Shown in pieces: positions 37,302 through 50,118 of a DNA stretch of 64,000 nucleotides (the first letter of the stretch is position 1; each line of letters opens with the position of its first letter). This DNA is from Phallusia mammillata (lineage: Eukaryota > Chordata > Ascidiacea > Phlebobranchia > Ascidiidae). The stretch covers positions 312,811-376,810 of the forward strand of contig QLIY01000012.1 in the NCBI GenBank assembly GCA_003260075.1, read 5' to 3'. Below the pieces are notes generated by a model that saw nothing but the letters and a program-made list of their open reading frames with translations, had not been told where the DNA came from and did not search any database. The translations under genes were made by a program, and so were the position numbers.

Positions 37302-38378
37302 TCACAGTTCTGTTGTATTACTCAAAGTTTTGCCACCATTTAGCTTCTGTGAAATGAAGCCAAGTTTTTGTACCATTTTGTACTGGTCAGGTACTTCCAT
37401 TAGAATCTGCAGAGCCAGAGCAGCTTCCGCATTCTTTCCATGGCTCTCTTTTACAATGTCTGCATATTCCACAAACTGAAAATTGTCAAAGTGTCGTTGT
37501 GGAAGCCAGTCATCAAATTGGTGCAAAATTGACCAAGGTCCATCACCAACACCAACCACAACAATACTAAGAGGATAAAATGATGCAGCCACAATGGCTT
37601 TTGCTGTGGGTTCTTCATTTACAAACTGGCCATCTGCTATTATCACCAATAAATGAAACTGTTTTGTCTTTTCTACAATGTCTATTGCTTTGTAGATCAC
37701 AGGTGCATAGCTGGTCGGACCTCCTAACACCACCCGGGATGCACATTCCCGGTATGATGTTAACACTTCGTGAAAATCAACACAAGGTTCATGGTTTTTC
37801 TGAAGTGGAAATGTTGATTGGTCCTTTGTAATTGAATCACCAAATCCATATGCATGTATTCCCATGGTCTTTTTCTGTTCATTTCCATTGTAGTGAAATT
37901 GACTTATGGTAACAAAGTCTTTCAAGGTGTGTCCTAAAACTGTGATGATATGTTGGTAAGGGTTATGCAACACTTTGGAAGTTACATTATGCAAGGAAAA
38001 TCCCCGATTTGATGTTCTACCCTGCCATTCGTTGCTTGCTGTAAAATCAATGCCCAAAATAAGTTGGCACTTTTCTAGCCCTGCTTCTCTCATTGCATTA
38101 GTGATGTCATCAAAAGACTGAAATCTATCAACGAATGCACGAAAAACAAATGGATCTGGGTTTCCATTTCCCCATTCAAGATAATTGTTGTTAGCAGGGT
38201 CTGTTAGGGTTTTAATAAATGCTTTGAAGATTGAACTCAACTGAGGTCTTTTATTCCGTATTGAAGATTGATGGTTATCACTTGCCTCCTTTAATTCATC
38301 CTTGTTTCCCTTGGAATTATAGGTCACATAGAGATAGAAAAGACAGGCTGAACCAAATAAAAACAGGAGCAAGGACAT
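37302..38378 (-). CDS. RGLG/copine-type vWA domain protein with N-terminal membrane anchor
   Basis: A single coding exon of 358 residues from ATG 38378; the frame is open further upstream to an acceptor-like TTGTAG, so an upstream exon is possible. Residues 1-20 are hydrophobic (MSLLLFLFGSACLFYLYV), a signal anchor. A linker follows, then a copine/von Willebrand A domain from about residue 75. The metal-dependent site reads GIDFTASNEW (Asp111). Later blocks YGFGDS, GGPTSYAPVIYKA, LLVIIADGQ and YPLSIVVVGVGDGPW match RGLG and copine domains almost residue for residue. The RING finger of plant RGLG ubiquitin ligases and the C2 domains of copines are both absent. The likely role is divalent-cation-dependent protein binding at a membrane; partners unknown. 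The upstream region towards Unkempt (38379-40071) is about 1.7 kb and divergent. Confidence 0.85.
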   Translation of the reverse strand: MSLLLFLFGSACLFYLYVTYNSKGNKDELKEASDNHQSSIRNKRPQLSSIFKAFIKTLTDPANNNYLEWGNGNPDPFVFRAFVDRFQSFDDITNAMREAGLEKCQLILGIDFTASNEWQGRTSNRGFSLHNVTSKVLHNPYQHIITVLGHTLKDFVTISQFHYNGNEQKKTMGIHAYGFGDSITKDQSTFPLQKNHEPCVDFHEVLTSYRECASRVVLGGPTSYAPVIYKAIDIVEKTKQFHLLVIIADGQFVNEEPTAKAIVAASFYPLSIVVVGVGDGPWSILHQFDDWLPQRHFDNFQFVEYADIVKESHGKNAEAALALQILMEVPDQYKMVQKLGFISQKLNGGKTLSNTTEL

Positions 38379-40071
38379 GCCAAACAAATTATTCTCACAT
38401 TCCCTAACATAGACCTACAAGACAAAAATAATTTATCTAACTTACACCACACCACAGTTAAATGCTACTCGTTACATCTTGCGCTGTTACAAAACATTTA
38501 TGACAGACCTAAACAAAAATCTTCCCAATCACACGTGAAACCGCATGTAATTTAAAGGTAATTAGGTCATCATACAAAACAATGATTGGCAATTGGCATT
38601 TATGTTCATAATTCCGTTCTGCCCTCCGATATGTCCGACCTACGTGTACAACGACAAGGGTTGTTATAACGAATAAACTTTCCAACCCAAATGCACTCGC
38701 TCCTGAAAAAACAACACTGCGCCAACGCTTCCGAACCAGGACTCGTGGACCGACCTGACGTTCGTTTTTTCCACAACACGTTGCTTTTTAACGTTTTTCA
38801 CGTGACCATGTTGTTTACATTTTTGCAGATGCGCTTGAACGCTTTATTTTTTAAAATTTAATATTTTAATACCAAACGTTAAATGTTAAAGTTTATTGTA
38901 AATGAAAATGTGAATTGTTAGAATCAATCAGACTTTGAAACGTGATGTCTACAACTGTTTACAGTTTGACAAAAAAACGTAGCATACTAATTTTTACGAC
39001 GTTAGGGCCACAACATTTATCAATAATTGCAAAAAAACTTCCGTTTTGGGTTTTGAACAGAATTCTAACGTTGCGTTCAGACTATTTTGCACAACAAAAC
39101 TTTCAAAAAATATTTGTTTTTGTGACGTCGCAAGCACAGCAGGGGAAACAGGTCAACCGTATGATTAGCAAAGTTGACTGCGCGGATTGCAACTTAAAAA
39201 AGTAGAAATGCAAAGTTGAAAATGTTCTAAATGACGTGAATTGCGAGACATGGTTTTGTTGTTACGGTTATTTATATACATGTATACGGTATTTTAGATT
39301 TTGTTGAAACTGAACTGTATGCTTTGGTGAAACAATTTGACTTAATTTGTCGCCATTGAGTTTTGATTTTGACCACAAATTAAACCTGTTTTTCGTATAC
39401 GATACAACATACCTTTTGAAAGACATTTAACACATAGTTGGAACTGAAGTTGAGTCTGACATTAGAAAAAAACAACAACATGAGTCTGACATTAGAATTT
39501 GAGAACATAAAATTGTTTTTGTTGCCTTCGAGCTTTGATGATGTAACACAAAGTTTTATGCAAAACTTTTACATTGCTATTGGTTCATATATGAACCATA
39601 GAAAGTGTGCTTAAGAGGTTACTGGTTATGTTGTCTTTATACTGATGTTGCCGAATATTGGATTGTTGCCTATGCCACTTTCATCATGTTGTGCAAAACA
39701 TTTTTTTGAAGTTAGCTAACAGTCCTAACACCTTGCTATGACACATATAAATTATTATTGTGTTGATACATAAGTTTCAATTTTGCATATGGTTGGTTCT
39801 ATATAGCCAGACCTTTTTAATAGCCAAAATCTATGATGACTTGTAAAGCATAACCTGTTCAACAATTACAGTATACCTGCCAGGTCATTAGGAGGTATTA
39901 TCTGTATGTATTAGATGGAAACAGCCTATGATAGAAAGGTCCTGCTTCTAAATGCAATGAAGTATACTGAAAACAGCCTGTGATGAAATTTATCAAAACA
40001 GCCTTTATTTTTAGATGTAGCTCTAATGTTAAAACAACTTTTTGACTTGTGATCTGTATCATAGTTAGACC
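38379..40071. promoter_or_regulatory. Divergent intergenic region between the vWA gene and Unkempt
   Basis: About 1.7 kb between two divergently oriented genes, so it must hold both promoters and 5' leaders. AT-rich. I see a near-tandem 'TGAGTCTGACATTAGAA' pair near 39450-39497 but no diagnostic core promoter element. Confidence 0.4.
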
Positions 40072-42822
40072 ATGGCTTCCACACCGCCTCAAACTGAAAA
40101 GCCATTCCATTACACATATCTGAAGGAGTTCAGAGTTAATCAATGTCCTTTATTTTTGCAACACAAATGCACTCAGCATCGTCCCTTTACCTGTTTTCAT
40201 TGGCACTTTTCAAATCAGCGCAGAAGGCGGCCAGTTCGAAGGCGAGATGGAACTTTTAACTACAGTGCAGATGTTTATTGCAGTAAATATGATGAAACCA
40301 CTGGTATATGTCCAGATGGAGATGATTGCACATATATTCACAGGTTTGCCATAAACATTACTGTTGCATAGCAAATAAACCATCTGGCAGGTCTATATTC
40401 TTATCCGAACTGTAGAGGTTGCTCATTCAAACCTTTAGGATTTGACTAAAGCTCGGTTACAATCATCAGTTAAAAAAATACCCAATCAATTAACAGTCTA
40501 TTTAGTGTGTTGTACACACCAAAAGCAATCGATAAATGAGTGAGTTTTTGTTAAATAACCTAAAATTTAAAAAAACGTTATTTGCTTGCTTATGAAAAGA
40601 GTCAAATTTAATAATAAGTTAACATAGGAGAAAGAGCCAAAATCAATAAGGGGTCAACTTAATAGGCAACTTTTGCTGTTATGGGTTTTTGACATAAAGT
40701 AAACTGTTTTGCATTAAAAAGAAACTTATTTATTTAATTGATGTCGCTATTTTGTCAGATGTGAGTAGTTGTTTCAAGACTGTTGTACCCAAACAACTTT
40801 TTCAACATACGACTTTTTTAGAAACACTGGTGACACAGAAAGAAGATATCATTTGCGTTATTATAAAACTGGAACTTGTATCCATGAAACAGATTCCAGA
40901 GGAAATTGTGTGAAAAATGGGCCTCACTGTGCTTTTGCACATGGTGCTAATGATTTGCGCCCCCCTGTGTATGACATAAGAGAACAACAGTGCAATGACC
41001 AAGTGCAACAAAATCAATCAAGTCCTGTGGCTGAGCTGCCCACCATGCAGGAAAGCATAAATCTGTCAGAGAAAATTGTTAATGATGATCCAAAGTGGCA
41101 AGATGCGAATTATGTTCTAGCCAACTATAAAACAGAGCTGTGCAAGAGGCCACCTCGCTTGTGCCGGCAAGGTTATGCATGTCCTCAATATCACAATGCT
41201 AAAGATAGACGTCGGAATCCAAAAAAGTACAAATACAGGTACAAGTATGAATGATTCCATCAAAATGTTATATTCTTTTTCCAAACTGGCATAGTGGTTA
41301 CTGAAATGGCTTTGCCCTCCCAGTGTTATGGGTTCCAACTCTGGTTTTGTCAAAAATTTTATGGTTATAATATTGTTTCAGATCCAGCCCCTGTCCGATT
41401 GTGAAACAAGGTGATGACTGGAAAGATCCATCCTGTTGTGAGAAGGGTGACAGTTGCCAGTTTTGCCACACACGCACTGAGCAGCAATTTCACCCGGAGA
41501 TATACAAGAGCACAAAATGCCATGATATGACCCAGACTGGTTACTGCCCTCGTGGCCCATTCTGTGCATTTGCCCATGTAGAACAGGAAATTCGGATCAT
41601 TGAGGACCCAAGTGGCCCTATACCTAATCAAATTACAATGGAAAGTAGTGTTGGCAGTTTGACGGATCCTCGTGAACAGAGAAGTGCATACAGTTCATTA
41701 ATGGGTGCCTACGAATCGGTGTCAATGCATGATACCCCATCTGGAAATCATATGTGGAGCGAATTTGCACGTAATTTTGGCGGAGATAACAGCGAGTATA
41801 GTAGGAGCATGCCAAATCAGTCCATGTTAACCGAGTACAATATGAGTCGCAGCTTTCCTAAGTGTCCGTCTCCCATCTCAAAACAGCGCACCACTTCTCT
41901 CAGCAACGGTAAAGGCGACAACTACTCGAAGGCACCGGGATCAGAACGTATTAGTGGTGAGAGTCCGTTTCTGAACAGCTACAGCACCACTTCGGCTTGG
42001 CCCATACCTTCAGATGGACAATCTCAAGGGGTTCTGTCCAGAAAACGCAACTCACTTAACAGCGATGCAGTCCCGTTTTATCCGCCTGATGAGACCGTGG
42101 ACTCGGTTGTGGGCAACGCATTGGATGATCTAGATCTAGATGACAACAAGCGCGATAAGAACGGGAAAACTGAGCCGAAAATGAATACAGAGGGTATTTG
42201 GGCACAGCAGCAGTTTCCTATGTCGGATCCAGTTAGTATTCCACAGGATGCTTTGCGAGCTAATATGCAACGTAACCCGATGTCCTCCATTTCGCCAACT
42301 TCACTATCTAATGCGCTTGGAGCCGAGGCGCCGCATCCTAGCTTGGCATCGTCCGTTCCATTTCCGGTGGGGCAGTTTCCAATCAGCGTTGGAACTCCTG
42401 GCAGTTTACCAGGTTCTATTATGAGCACCTCCTTGGGAAACATGATGACTGGAGGGGGCGACTTTGAGCGCATGCAGCAGAAGTGCAAACAGTGGGAAGA
42501 CTCGTGGAATCAGGCGAAAATAGCTTGCGACGCTTGGAAAAGGGAAGCTACCGAGGCTAATGAGCGGGCACGATTGTCAGAGGACCGCAGAAATATGGCT
42601 ATGGAAAGGTGTAGGTTCCTAGAACAGCAACTGAATACGGTGATGGAGCGCAAGGAGGGCGGACCACAAGTTTGTCCATTATTGCATCAGACGTACGGCC
42701 GAGAAGAGTTGAGTAAATTTTCGCTTGCGCAACTGCAGGAGTTGCAGGAAAAGTATAAGATTGATTTGGATTTTGTCGGAAAACTGATATGGGATTTGTT
42801 TGTACAATCCCAAGGTAATTGA
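40072..42822 (+). CDS. UNK: Unkempt, CCCH zinc-finger RNA-binding protein (3 exons)
   Basis: Exons 40072-40343, 40822-41238 and 41382-42822 join in frame to about 709 residues. Exon 1 has EKPFHYTYLKEFRVNQCPLF and KCTQHRPFTCFHWHF, the signature start of Unkempt. Exon 2 continues NTGDTERRYHLRYYKTGTC and LCRQGYACPQYHN. Exon 3 gives CQFCHTRTEQQFHPEIYKST and CPRGPFCAFAHVEQ, completing the clustered CCCH fingers that bind UAG/U-rich mRNA and repress translation. A Ser/Pro-rich middle carries the DALDDLDLDD-type motif. A C-terminal coiled coil (QWEDSWNQAKIACDAWKREA) matches the human one. The RING-like cysteines that end vertebrate UNK are missing. The last coding bases CCCAAG|GTAATT resemble a splice donor, so a final RING exon may exist that I did not find. 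Confidence 0.93.
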
Positions 42823-45800
42823 ACTTCAACAAAGTTTTGATTTAACATACAAACGTTATGATTAATACACGAACAGGCTTATTGTGATAACACGTCATAT
42901 ACCACGTGAACTTTTAATTGCGTTTTTTGATTATTAGTTGTTTTATTGAGCGTTATGTACATAAGTCACCGGGATGCCTTAACAACTACGCCCTTTGGGT
43001 GCGTTACTCACTTTTATTAAAAGTTTTTGATAGGGTATGTTTCAAGAATTTGTCTAAAACAGCTTTTTTTCTGTCTTGAACGGTGGCCAATTTTATATTT
43101 TTGTCCTATTGTTCTGTACATTGGTTTGGGTAATGAAGACTAACATATCTGTGAGTTAGGTAGGTGGCTAACTACAACAATAGTGTACATAAATACCAAT
43201 GTCGCAAAACAACAACCGTTCTTCATTGTAAGTTTCACCGGTTTTACGTTTTATGCCACGATATTTTTTATCGGCAGCTACGAGCTACGAAAGCGAATTA
43301 TTTTTTTACCACTCTTACTATGTCATAAAGCTTTGACGTTTTACTCTGTTAGCGCAAATGCGACCTTGCATTTAAATGCACCCCTAAACCAATGCAGCGC
43401 AGGCTGTAAAGAGCTGCAATCACCAGCACTACTGTTTTACTCAGGAACTGCGTTAGAATTCTTCGTAAAATGAATTCTGTATTGTCTTGCCTGCCCTCAA
43501 TTTAATACGGGTCAGGCAAGTTTGTTGTGCAAAATATTAATGAATTGCAAATGTGAAACCAAACTTCAAATGAATTCTATGCTTTCATAATCATCAGATC
43601 TGGTGGGTAGAAAAGCGTTTGTATCATGTGCTGTCGTTGGTCGTAATGTGCCTAAATCGAAAGATGAAATATATGACAAACTTGTACGTGTGGTCTTGTG
43701 CTTTCTGCTTTAGATCGTCTCGCTTTGTCGGTGCACACGAGCAGCTTAACCTAAAGCTTAGTTGAAGTGTTGGCTGTGATTGCACCACTTTTGGCGTAGA
43801 CATTGTTCCTAGGCGTTTGTTAAAGTTATAGCAATGACTGCGAAATGTAGTTGATTTACTTTTTTGACTCGATTAGCATATGTGTATGAGAAACACACAC
43901 CAGTGGGCGCTAAAGCGTGGGTAAAAGTGAGGAATACAATTTTCGGCTTTATCAAAGTTCGGTCTTCAGTTTGATTCCTCAAAAACTATTTATCCAACTT
44001 ACATCCAAATGATTTGTTGTTGATTTACAGAACCAACACAGCACTTTGTTTGCACTCTTGAAGTACTTGATGTGAATTGTTTGTTTTTTTAATATCGTAG
44101 CCTAAATTAGGAAAAAAATGCCATTAAGATTAGCTGGGTTAAGAGGTCCAATTGCGTCATACATAAATCAAGATAAGCTGCATCACGACCCCCCCCCCGT
44201 TTTTTTAATATCGTAGCCTAAATTAGGAAAAAAATGCCATTAAGATAAGCTGCATCACGGCAACTGAACTAACATGTAATGTAGAATAGTTTGCCTTCAA
44301 TTCAAAAGGCTTTATGTTTGGAAACAGAGAATGTGCAGAGAAAACATTTCAAAATGTGTTTAGTCCCGAATACATTAAACATACAATATCAGTAGCGAAA
44401 CATTCAAGTTGACGTGATAGCAATTGCATCCAATAGAAATCAAAGCAGGATCAATCGTTATATGGCTTTCATGTACTGAGCGTGCACGATCGACAGAAAA
44501 TGCTGCTGCAAGTCAAGTTAAAGATATTTTATTGCACTCAGAAGTTGTTCTTTAAAATTACCACATACCGTATGGGTTGTGAATATGTCATTATCATTAT
44601 CAAAATTTATCAAACAAAATGTGTGATATTTTGGTGCTCATTCAGAAAATTTCTCCTAAAATGCCAGATATTGACCCCGTCGTGTTTTGTTTAATCGTTG
44701 CGCAATGACGACCACCTGTTAGGTAAGGGATGAACCATGCAGATGCGCAGGCTATGCAGCATATAATTTTGAAGATAATTTTGTGAACAACCGCAAAAAC
44801 CTCCAACCCGTGCCGCAGTAAGTGGTAAATCAACAATGACTAAGGCAGGGTCTGGCACGAGGGAAAGCCTTATGTTGCATTAAAATTTCAAAACTGTTCA
44901 TTAAAACGTGTAAGAATGTAACCAATTTTTCTCGTTTTTGTTTCCCTAATCGTATGTGCAGTTAATCGCCAAATTCTGCCTGACAGGTGCAAGTAACTAG
45001 TTTTAAATGATTGATTCAAATTGTATTATACCACATAAACTTCAAAGCTATTAAGTTGCTTGAACGCTACCCAATATATCTTCTGTGTAAAATGTACCAA
45101 ATTAAAAGTAATTACCAAAGAAAAAGTTCAAGGTAACATCCCACAGCCGACAGAATTTCTTTGACGCATTAAAAAGACCACAAGATTCTGTTGTACTTTG
45201 CCCAAGATTATACTTGATTAATAATTGATGTACAAAAGATATATGGCGTTGACACCCGCCCTAATGGATCGTTGCTTCCGATTTATCGCAGAACAGATCC
45301 TCGAAATCTGGTAAAAAATGTCCGTCCGTTTCCAGTTAGGTCTAAAAACACTGGTCGATATGATTGCGAAAGAGCTCCTTTGTCTGCAAACGCCACGATG
45401 GATGGTGTAATCCAATGAATACACATGTTACGCTAAACGTAAAATTGAGAAGAGAATTTAGCTTGGACTTCTGCTAGGCCTGAAAGTTGGTTTAAGTGTT
45501 TTGTAATGTTGTTAAAAAAACGGAAACAGATATACAACGCGACTTGATATTGACTTTTTATTGTCCTATGCGGATCAATGTGGTCGCATGACCCGTCAAC
45601 AGTGCGTTTGAATCAACATTTATGTCCGTCTTGCTTCCAGCGGTAGGGAATGTTCGGGACAAATGGCGACCTGCTTTGACCCGATGCTTCATGTCGATCA
45701 TTACACGAAACATGTGATCGTCGATAGTCAGCCTTAAGCACCATTTGAAGGCACGTGGTCGGTGATTTCCTTCTCTTGGGATTGCTAGCTACATGCCACG

Positions 45801-47221
45801 GCGATAAGTGACATAACTGATGATCGAAATGCGGACTCAGCCGCCAGGTGACCCGAAGTTTTGTTGTCCTGCTTAATGCTCCACTTCACCCACGCAAAGT
45901 TTTTTTATTTTTATTATTTTTACCGCTGCATTTTTTTGGTGTTGCGTTCTACGCAGTGCGATGCGTGAGAAAGGCGTCCCTGTTGATGCTGCGCAAAAAG
46001 CCATTAGGCAGTTGAAAAGTTTACCGCAATGGCCAGTCGTTTTTGACGGCTGGCATTTAACCTAAATAGGCACTTCAGCCGACCTCTTTGACTGACGCCT
46101 CGGCTATCACAACGAAGCGACTGTTTATTATAGCGGAGAAGCAGCTAAACGGATTTTTGGTAAACCAGAGCGACGTGGTTCGTTGACACCTTAGAGTTAA
46201 AAAGTCTCGCTGCGACTCAAAACAGGCAATAAACTCATCGAGTTGGCAACCTCTCACCTATAATTGCGATTGAGAAACCGCGGAAACTATGTGGTAATGT
46301 GGTTTTTAAGTTTGTTTGCCAAATGGCAGTTCCCAACACATTCGTATAATACCAGAAGGGTTTTAATGCCCAATTTTACCGTGTCATAATACTTAAGGCC
46401 TCACGTTGAAAGTAAGATTGCAATTTTGGTTTCCAAATGCTCTTCAAATATTTTCGATATTGTCGAATTCTTTATAAAAGTGATCATATAATGCAAAAAC
46501 TCGAGTGTTAGATAACAGCCATGGAAATGTGTTTGTGTGATTTTATGCCTTGATGACCCTCAAACAACCTTTGGCCGGAAGTCAATGAAGAGTTTAATCC
46601 CGCTGGCTGCTTACCATTCATATATAACACAAGAAAAATGCGAAGACAACAAATTTTGGAAGCTTAGAAGAGTCCCCAAAGGCACTCGGCCACTGCGGAG
46701 GGGCCACTTCTGTATGGACGTCGAATTGTCCGATAAACACCTGACCAAAATCGAACACAAAACCACGGGGCAACAATGACGTCATTGTTGTCAGGGACAA
46801 AGGAATTTAAAAATACAAAACATGTATTCTTTTCTTAATGTCACTCATGTTAATTGTCACCTCGCTTTGAACCGTCAGTGAAAATGCCAGTAAAATTCTC
46901 CCGCATGAACTGAGCAAGACAAAAGCGTGTAAGAAAAACAAGGTTGGTTACGTGGAAGGACGTTTAGAAATTCTTCTTTATTGGGGGCGACCTGAAAAAA
47001 AGAGCTGTCAATCAAAGTTACAAGGGTCCCGATATAAAGTGCCCGTTGACGCTTCACTCCATCATATTTCGGTGTAAAAATTACCGCGGCAACAAATCAC
47101 GAGAGATAGCCAAGGTGAGTCACTGGATTTTTTCTAGGCATATATTTTTTCCATTGTTAAATATTTAAAGTTTGTGTTTTGGCATTAACTCATTTATCTG
47201 TATCTTGTTAGAAAGAAAACA
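42823..47221. other. Intergenic region after Unkempt
   Basis: AT-rich sequence without supported genes. It contains the C-run duplication at 44083-44260. I looked for a Cys-rich exon that would complete Unkempt (C-x2-C ... C-x-H ... C-x2-C) and saw none clearly. Small ORFs at 46537-46779 and others lack motifs. Confidence 0.45.
44083..44260. repeat. Tandem duplication separated by C10, copies differ by a 44-base indel
   Basis: Copy 1 is 44083-44188 (106 bases) and copy 2 44199-44260 (62 bases), with C10 at 44189-44198. Copy 2 lacks an internal 44-base block bounded by AAGAT microhomology and is otherwise nearly identical. Confidence 0.92.
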
Positions 47222-49101
47222 ATGCAGTGTACCATATTATTTGCGATTTGCTTGATTGTGTGGGAAGTTTCGGGCCGAAGTCTGGAAAATACGAATAACG
47301 TCAATCGCATCGGGAAAGTTATAACGAGGTAAGTAAGCTTTTTTAAAGACAAAAACGCGGATCAAATAATTATTGCATATTGGCGCTAAGCTCGCGCACT
47401 CGTTGAAACAGAACTTAATTGAACTAGATGACAGCAACTGTTTTTGACAAAAATTTGAGGTTTAACGTAACATTTGTTAATTTTGATTTGATAAAAAAAA
47501 ATTGCCATTTGAAATTCGTTTATTCTTTTGTTTGTGACTCTCATTTATTTATTTTTAATTTTAGAGTTAAATTTTGTTTCGCTATAAAATATGTTAAAAA
47601 TTTAATAATTTCTAAAATTAAAACAAAATTTCTACACCCTTGCGATTTTTTATGAAGTTGCGTACGGACAAAACAGATAATCAAAAAATCAATATATAAA
47701 CCCCGGACCGTCAAGCGCGTCATTTTGTTACAGAGAACGCAGAGGAGCTTCAAACGCCGACATAGCCATTACTGAGCACAACAACCGAAAACTCCAGGGT
47801 TTGTTGCGGCAGCTCGTGCTCCATAGACTTCTCGAGAACATGACGAAACGGGCAACTACCAGCGTCCCAATGTCGAAGACCAGCGCCGTTACAACGAAAG
47901 CCAGTAAGGCGTATCTGTGGTTTTTAAGTAGCGTGCCGTGGGGCAGCCGAGTACATGCAATGTCATATGCACTGCGATAATATCGAGATGATTTGATATG
48001 TTGACACACTTTACAGCTTGCACGAAAGCAAGATTATTTATGGGCCGATTGTATATACATATGCGTGCTAATTTATATGCAAATTTTGTAGTGTAACTTC
48101 ATATTTTTTTAAAGCTATGAGTTTAAAAGATTTAGAGTACATGACAAAATCTAGAAATGCAACAAATCGAAGATAAACCTAAAGATTGCTGCTATGCTCT
48201 CAAACAAAACTTGGGATCTTACAATATTTATGAGATACGCTGCATAAACTAAGTTACAAAACTGACCGTGCTTTATATCTAATCAATAAATAAGTAGCGT
48301 ACGGAAATTTGTTAATTATGCTGCTCTTTTTTTACGAAAAAAAAATTTTACGAAAACTTTTTTTATCGTAGGCGCTCCCACTGATGAGGTTTATCGACTG
48401 ATCGATTACAAAAGAGATCTCATGTCACGCGTTCAAGGTATAAACGTTTCTCAATGAGAAAGTTTAATAAAATAGCCGTAAAATAATTAATCAATTAAAT
48501 CAGTAAGGTCTACCCTACAAATAAATTTTTTTTTTCCTTTGGGTAATTTGTGAGTAATTTTTCAATTTGATAGAAAAAATTTTTTTTTTTATTAGCAATG
48601 TCTGGTGAATGGATAGGATTTTACTAAATACAATTGGGTCTCAAATCAATTATTTTATTCTAATTGGTATGAATAAAAATTAAAATAATAATAATTTCGT
48701 TTACGAAACAATTAAAATTAGTGTCGCTTTACAAATGAGTTTAAATTTTGTGACGCCATTTCTGTCGTACCCATTTCTCTCCGCCCGAAAAATATGATTA
48801 AAAAATATTTCAAATTTATTTCAAAATGGTGGACATGAAAAAGACCGAGAACTTATAAACTTGTTTTTTTTTCATAGATCTGAAAGCCCTCGTTGGACAA
48901 GAATTGCGCACGACTATGGGGTCCCAGCCCAGAATGTTTAGCGCCAAAATGCCGTCACTTTTCAGCCCACAAGACAACCTCGACGAGACAAATACAGGAG
49001 AAAAAGCTGGTTATCAGATACAAGGAGTAGCTGACCAAATTATGGAGCCTTACGAAGACGAGTTTGATTATGTTCCAGCAAGTTATGACTTTGCGCAGTG
49101 A
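47222..49101 (+). CDS. Secreted peptide-hormone precursor, class B GPCR ligand-like (4 exons, 188 aa)
   Basis: Exons 47222-47328, 47734-47903, 48372-48437 and 48878-49101 join with consistent phases to 188 residues. Residues 1-18 (MQCTILFAICLIVWEVSG) form a clean signal peptide. A furin-type site RERR (36-39) is followed by a 34-residue amphipathic segment, GASNADIAITEHNN (40-53) then RKLQGLLRQLVLHRLLENMT (54-73), closed by KR (74-75). No Gly precedes KR, so the peptide would not be amidated. Set against PTH/PTHrP from Asn43 as position 1, His9, Lys13 and hydrophobics at 21-23 agree; Leu18, Arg19 and Leu27 also agree with PTHrP. Alternatively NADIAIT resembles the YADAIFT start of GHRH. A second helix-prone, dibasic-flanked stretch (DLMSRVQDLKALVGQEL) follows, then an acidic tail. 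Secretion and processing are well supported; the hormone family is an inference from weak identity. Confidence 0.7.
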
Positions 49102-50118
49102 AATCCTTACAATGACCATGAACTGTTTTTTGTTTCGATTTATATCAACGTACATTTTTGATTTTCTATTGTGTTATCCGTCTTGATATTTTTTACCGAC
49201 CAAATATAGAATGCAGCTCTCATATTTTTTAGATAGTCAACAAAAACAAATTTCCACCACCAGTACAACCATATCAAATTTTTAAGAATTGTTTTTTGTT
49301 ATGTGATGAATTTTTTAACCCTTTTTAACCAGACTTTCGATTTGGCAAATCTAAACCAAACATAGGGATTCCCGTTGGAAATTTGCAGTCAAACTTGAAA
49401 CTGGATTTTTGTCCTAGTTTGTGCATACTGTTCGTATTTGTGTTCTCGCCTCGCTGTGAAGTTCTTGAAATAAATTTTGCTGTCTAAAACCCCTGCATCG
49501 GGTGGTATTCCAAAGCCACATTGACTTGTATTGCAAATTGGGTCGAAATTCTCGTTAAAACTGCGACATGAAACGCTGGCGCAATGCATGTCGAAAAACA
49601 TATCTCCGTTACATAATAACTGGTCAAATACATGAAATAAACTCTAAACAAGAACGGCACATACGGCAGCTGATTGTAAAACTCCTCAATCCCATTCAAA
49701 TCTCTTTTTCGGCTTCAAACTCCTCCTTCGCGAACATTCATTAACTGAGCATCGCACAAACCCTCGGCACTGTGCAGGCTTCGACCTCAACCAATCAGGT
49801 GGCGAAGATCGGTCACGTGTGCAATGTAATGTCGGGCAGGGTGAGATGTGAGAAGTCGGTCGAGGTGGTCGACATGTTTTCCGACGATGATCGATAATCA
49901 AACGACCCTTCAAGTGGCAGAGACTCGACCCTGTGTATGACCAGGGACGGTTTGCGACTAGACGTGTTGTGATTGGCTGGCGGGTGGCTGGGCGTCATAC
50001 GCAATTCCTGTTGTCACGACAATCAAAGTTAAATACATAGGCTGCGAATTTTATGGTAGTATTGACCTTTAGGGTAGGCCTTAACTAAATTTCAAAGCTT
50101 AATACTATGAGCAATTGT
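49102..50118. other. Convergent 3' region
   Basis: Lies between the stops of the peptide precursor (plus) and the SWAP70/DEF6-like gene (minus). It should contain both 3' UTRs. No additional gene seen; the stretch 49700-50000 is GC-richer but its open frames conflict and lack motifs. Confidence 0.45.

Noticed and set aside
46537..46779. 80-codon ORF
   Set aside because: No recognisable motif, signal peptide or splice context; lies in intergenic AT-rich sequence.
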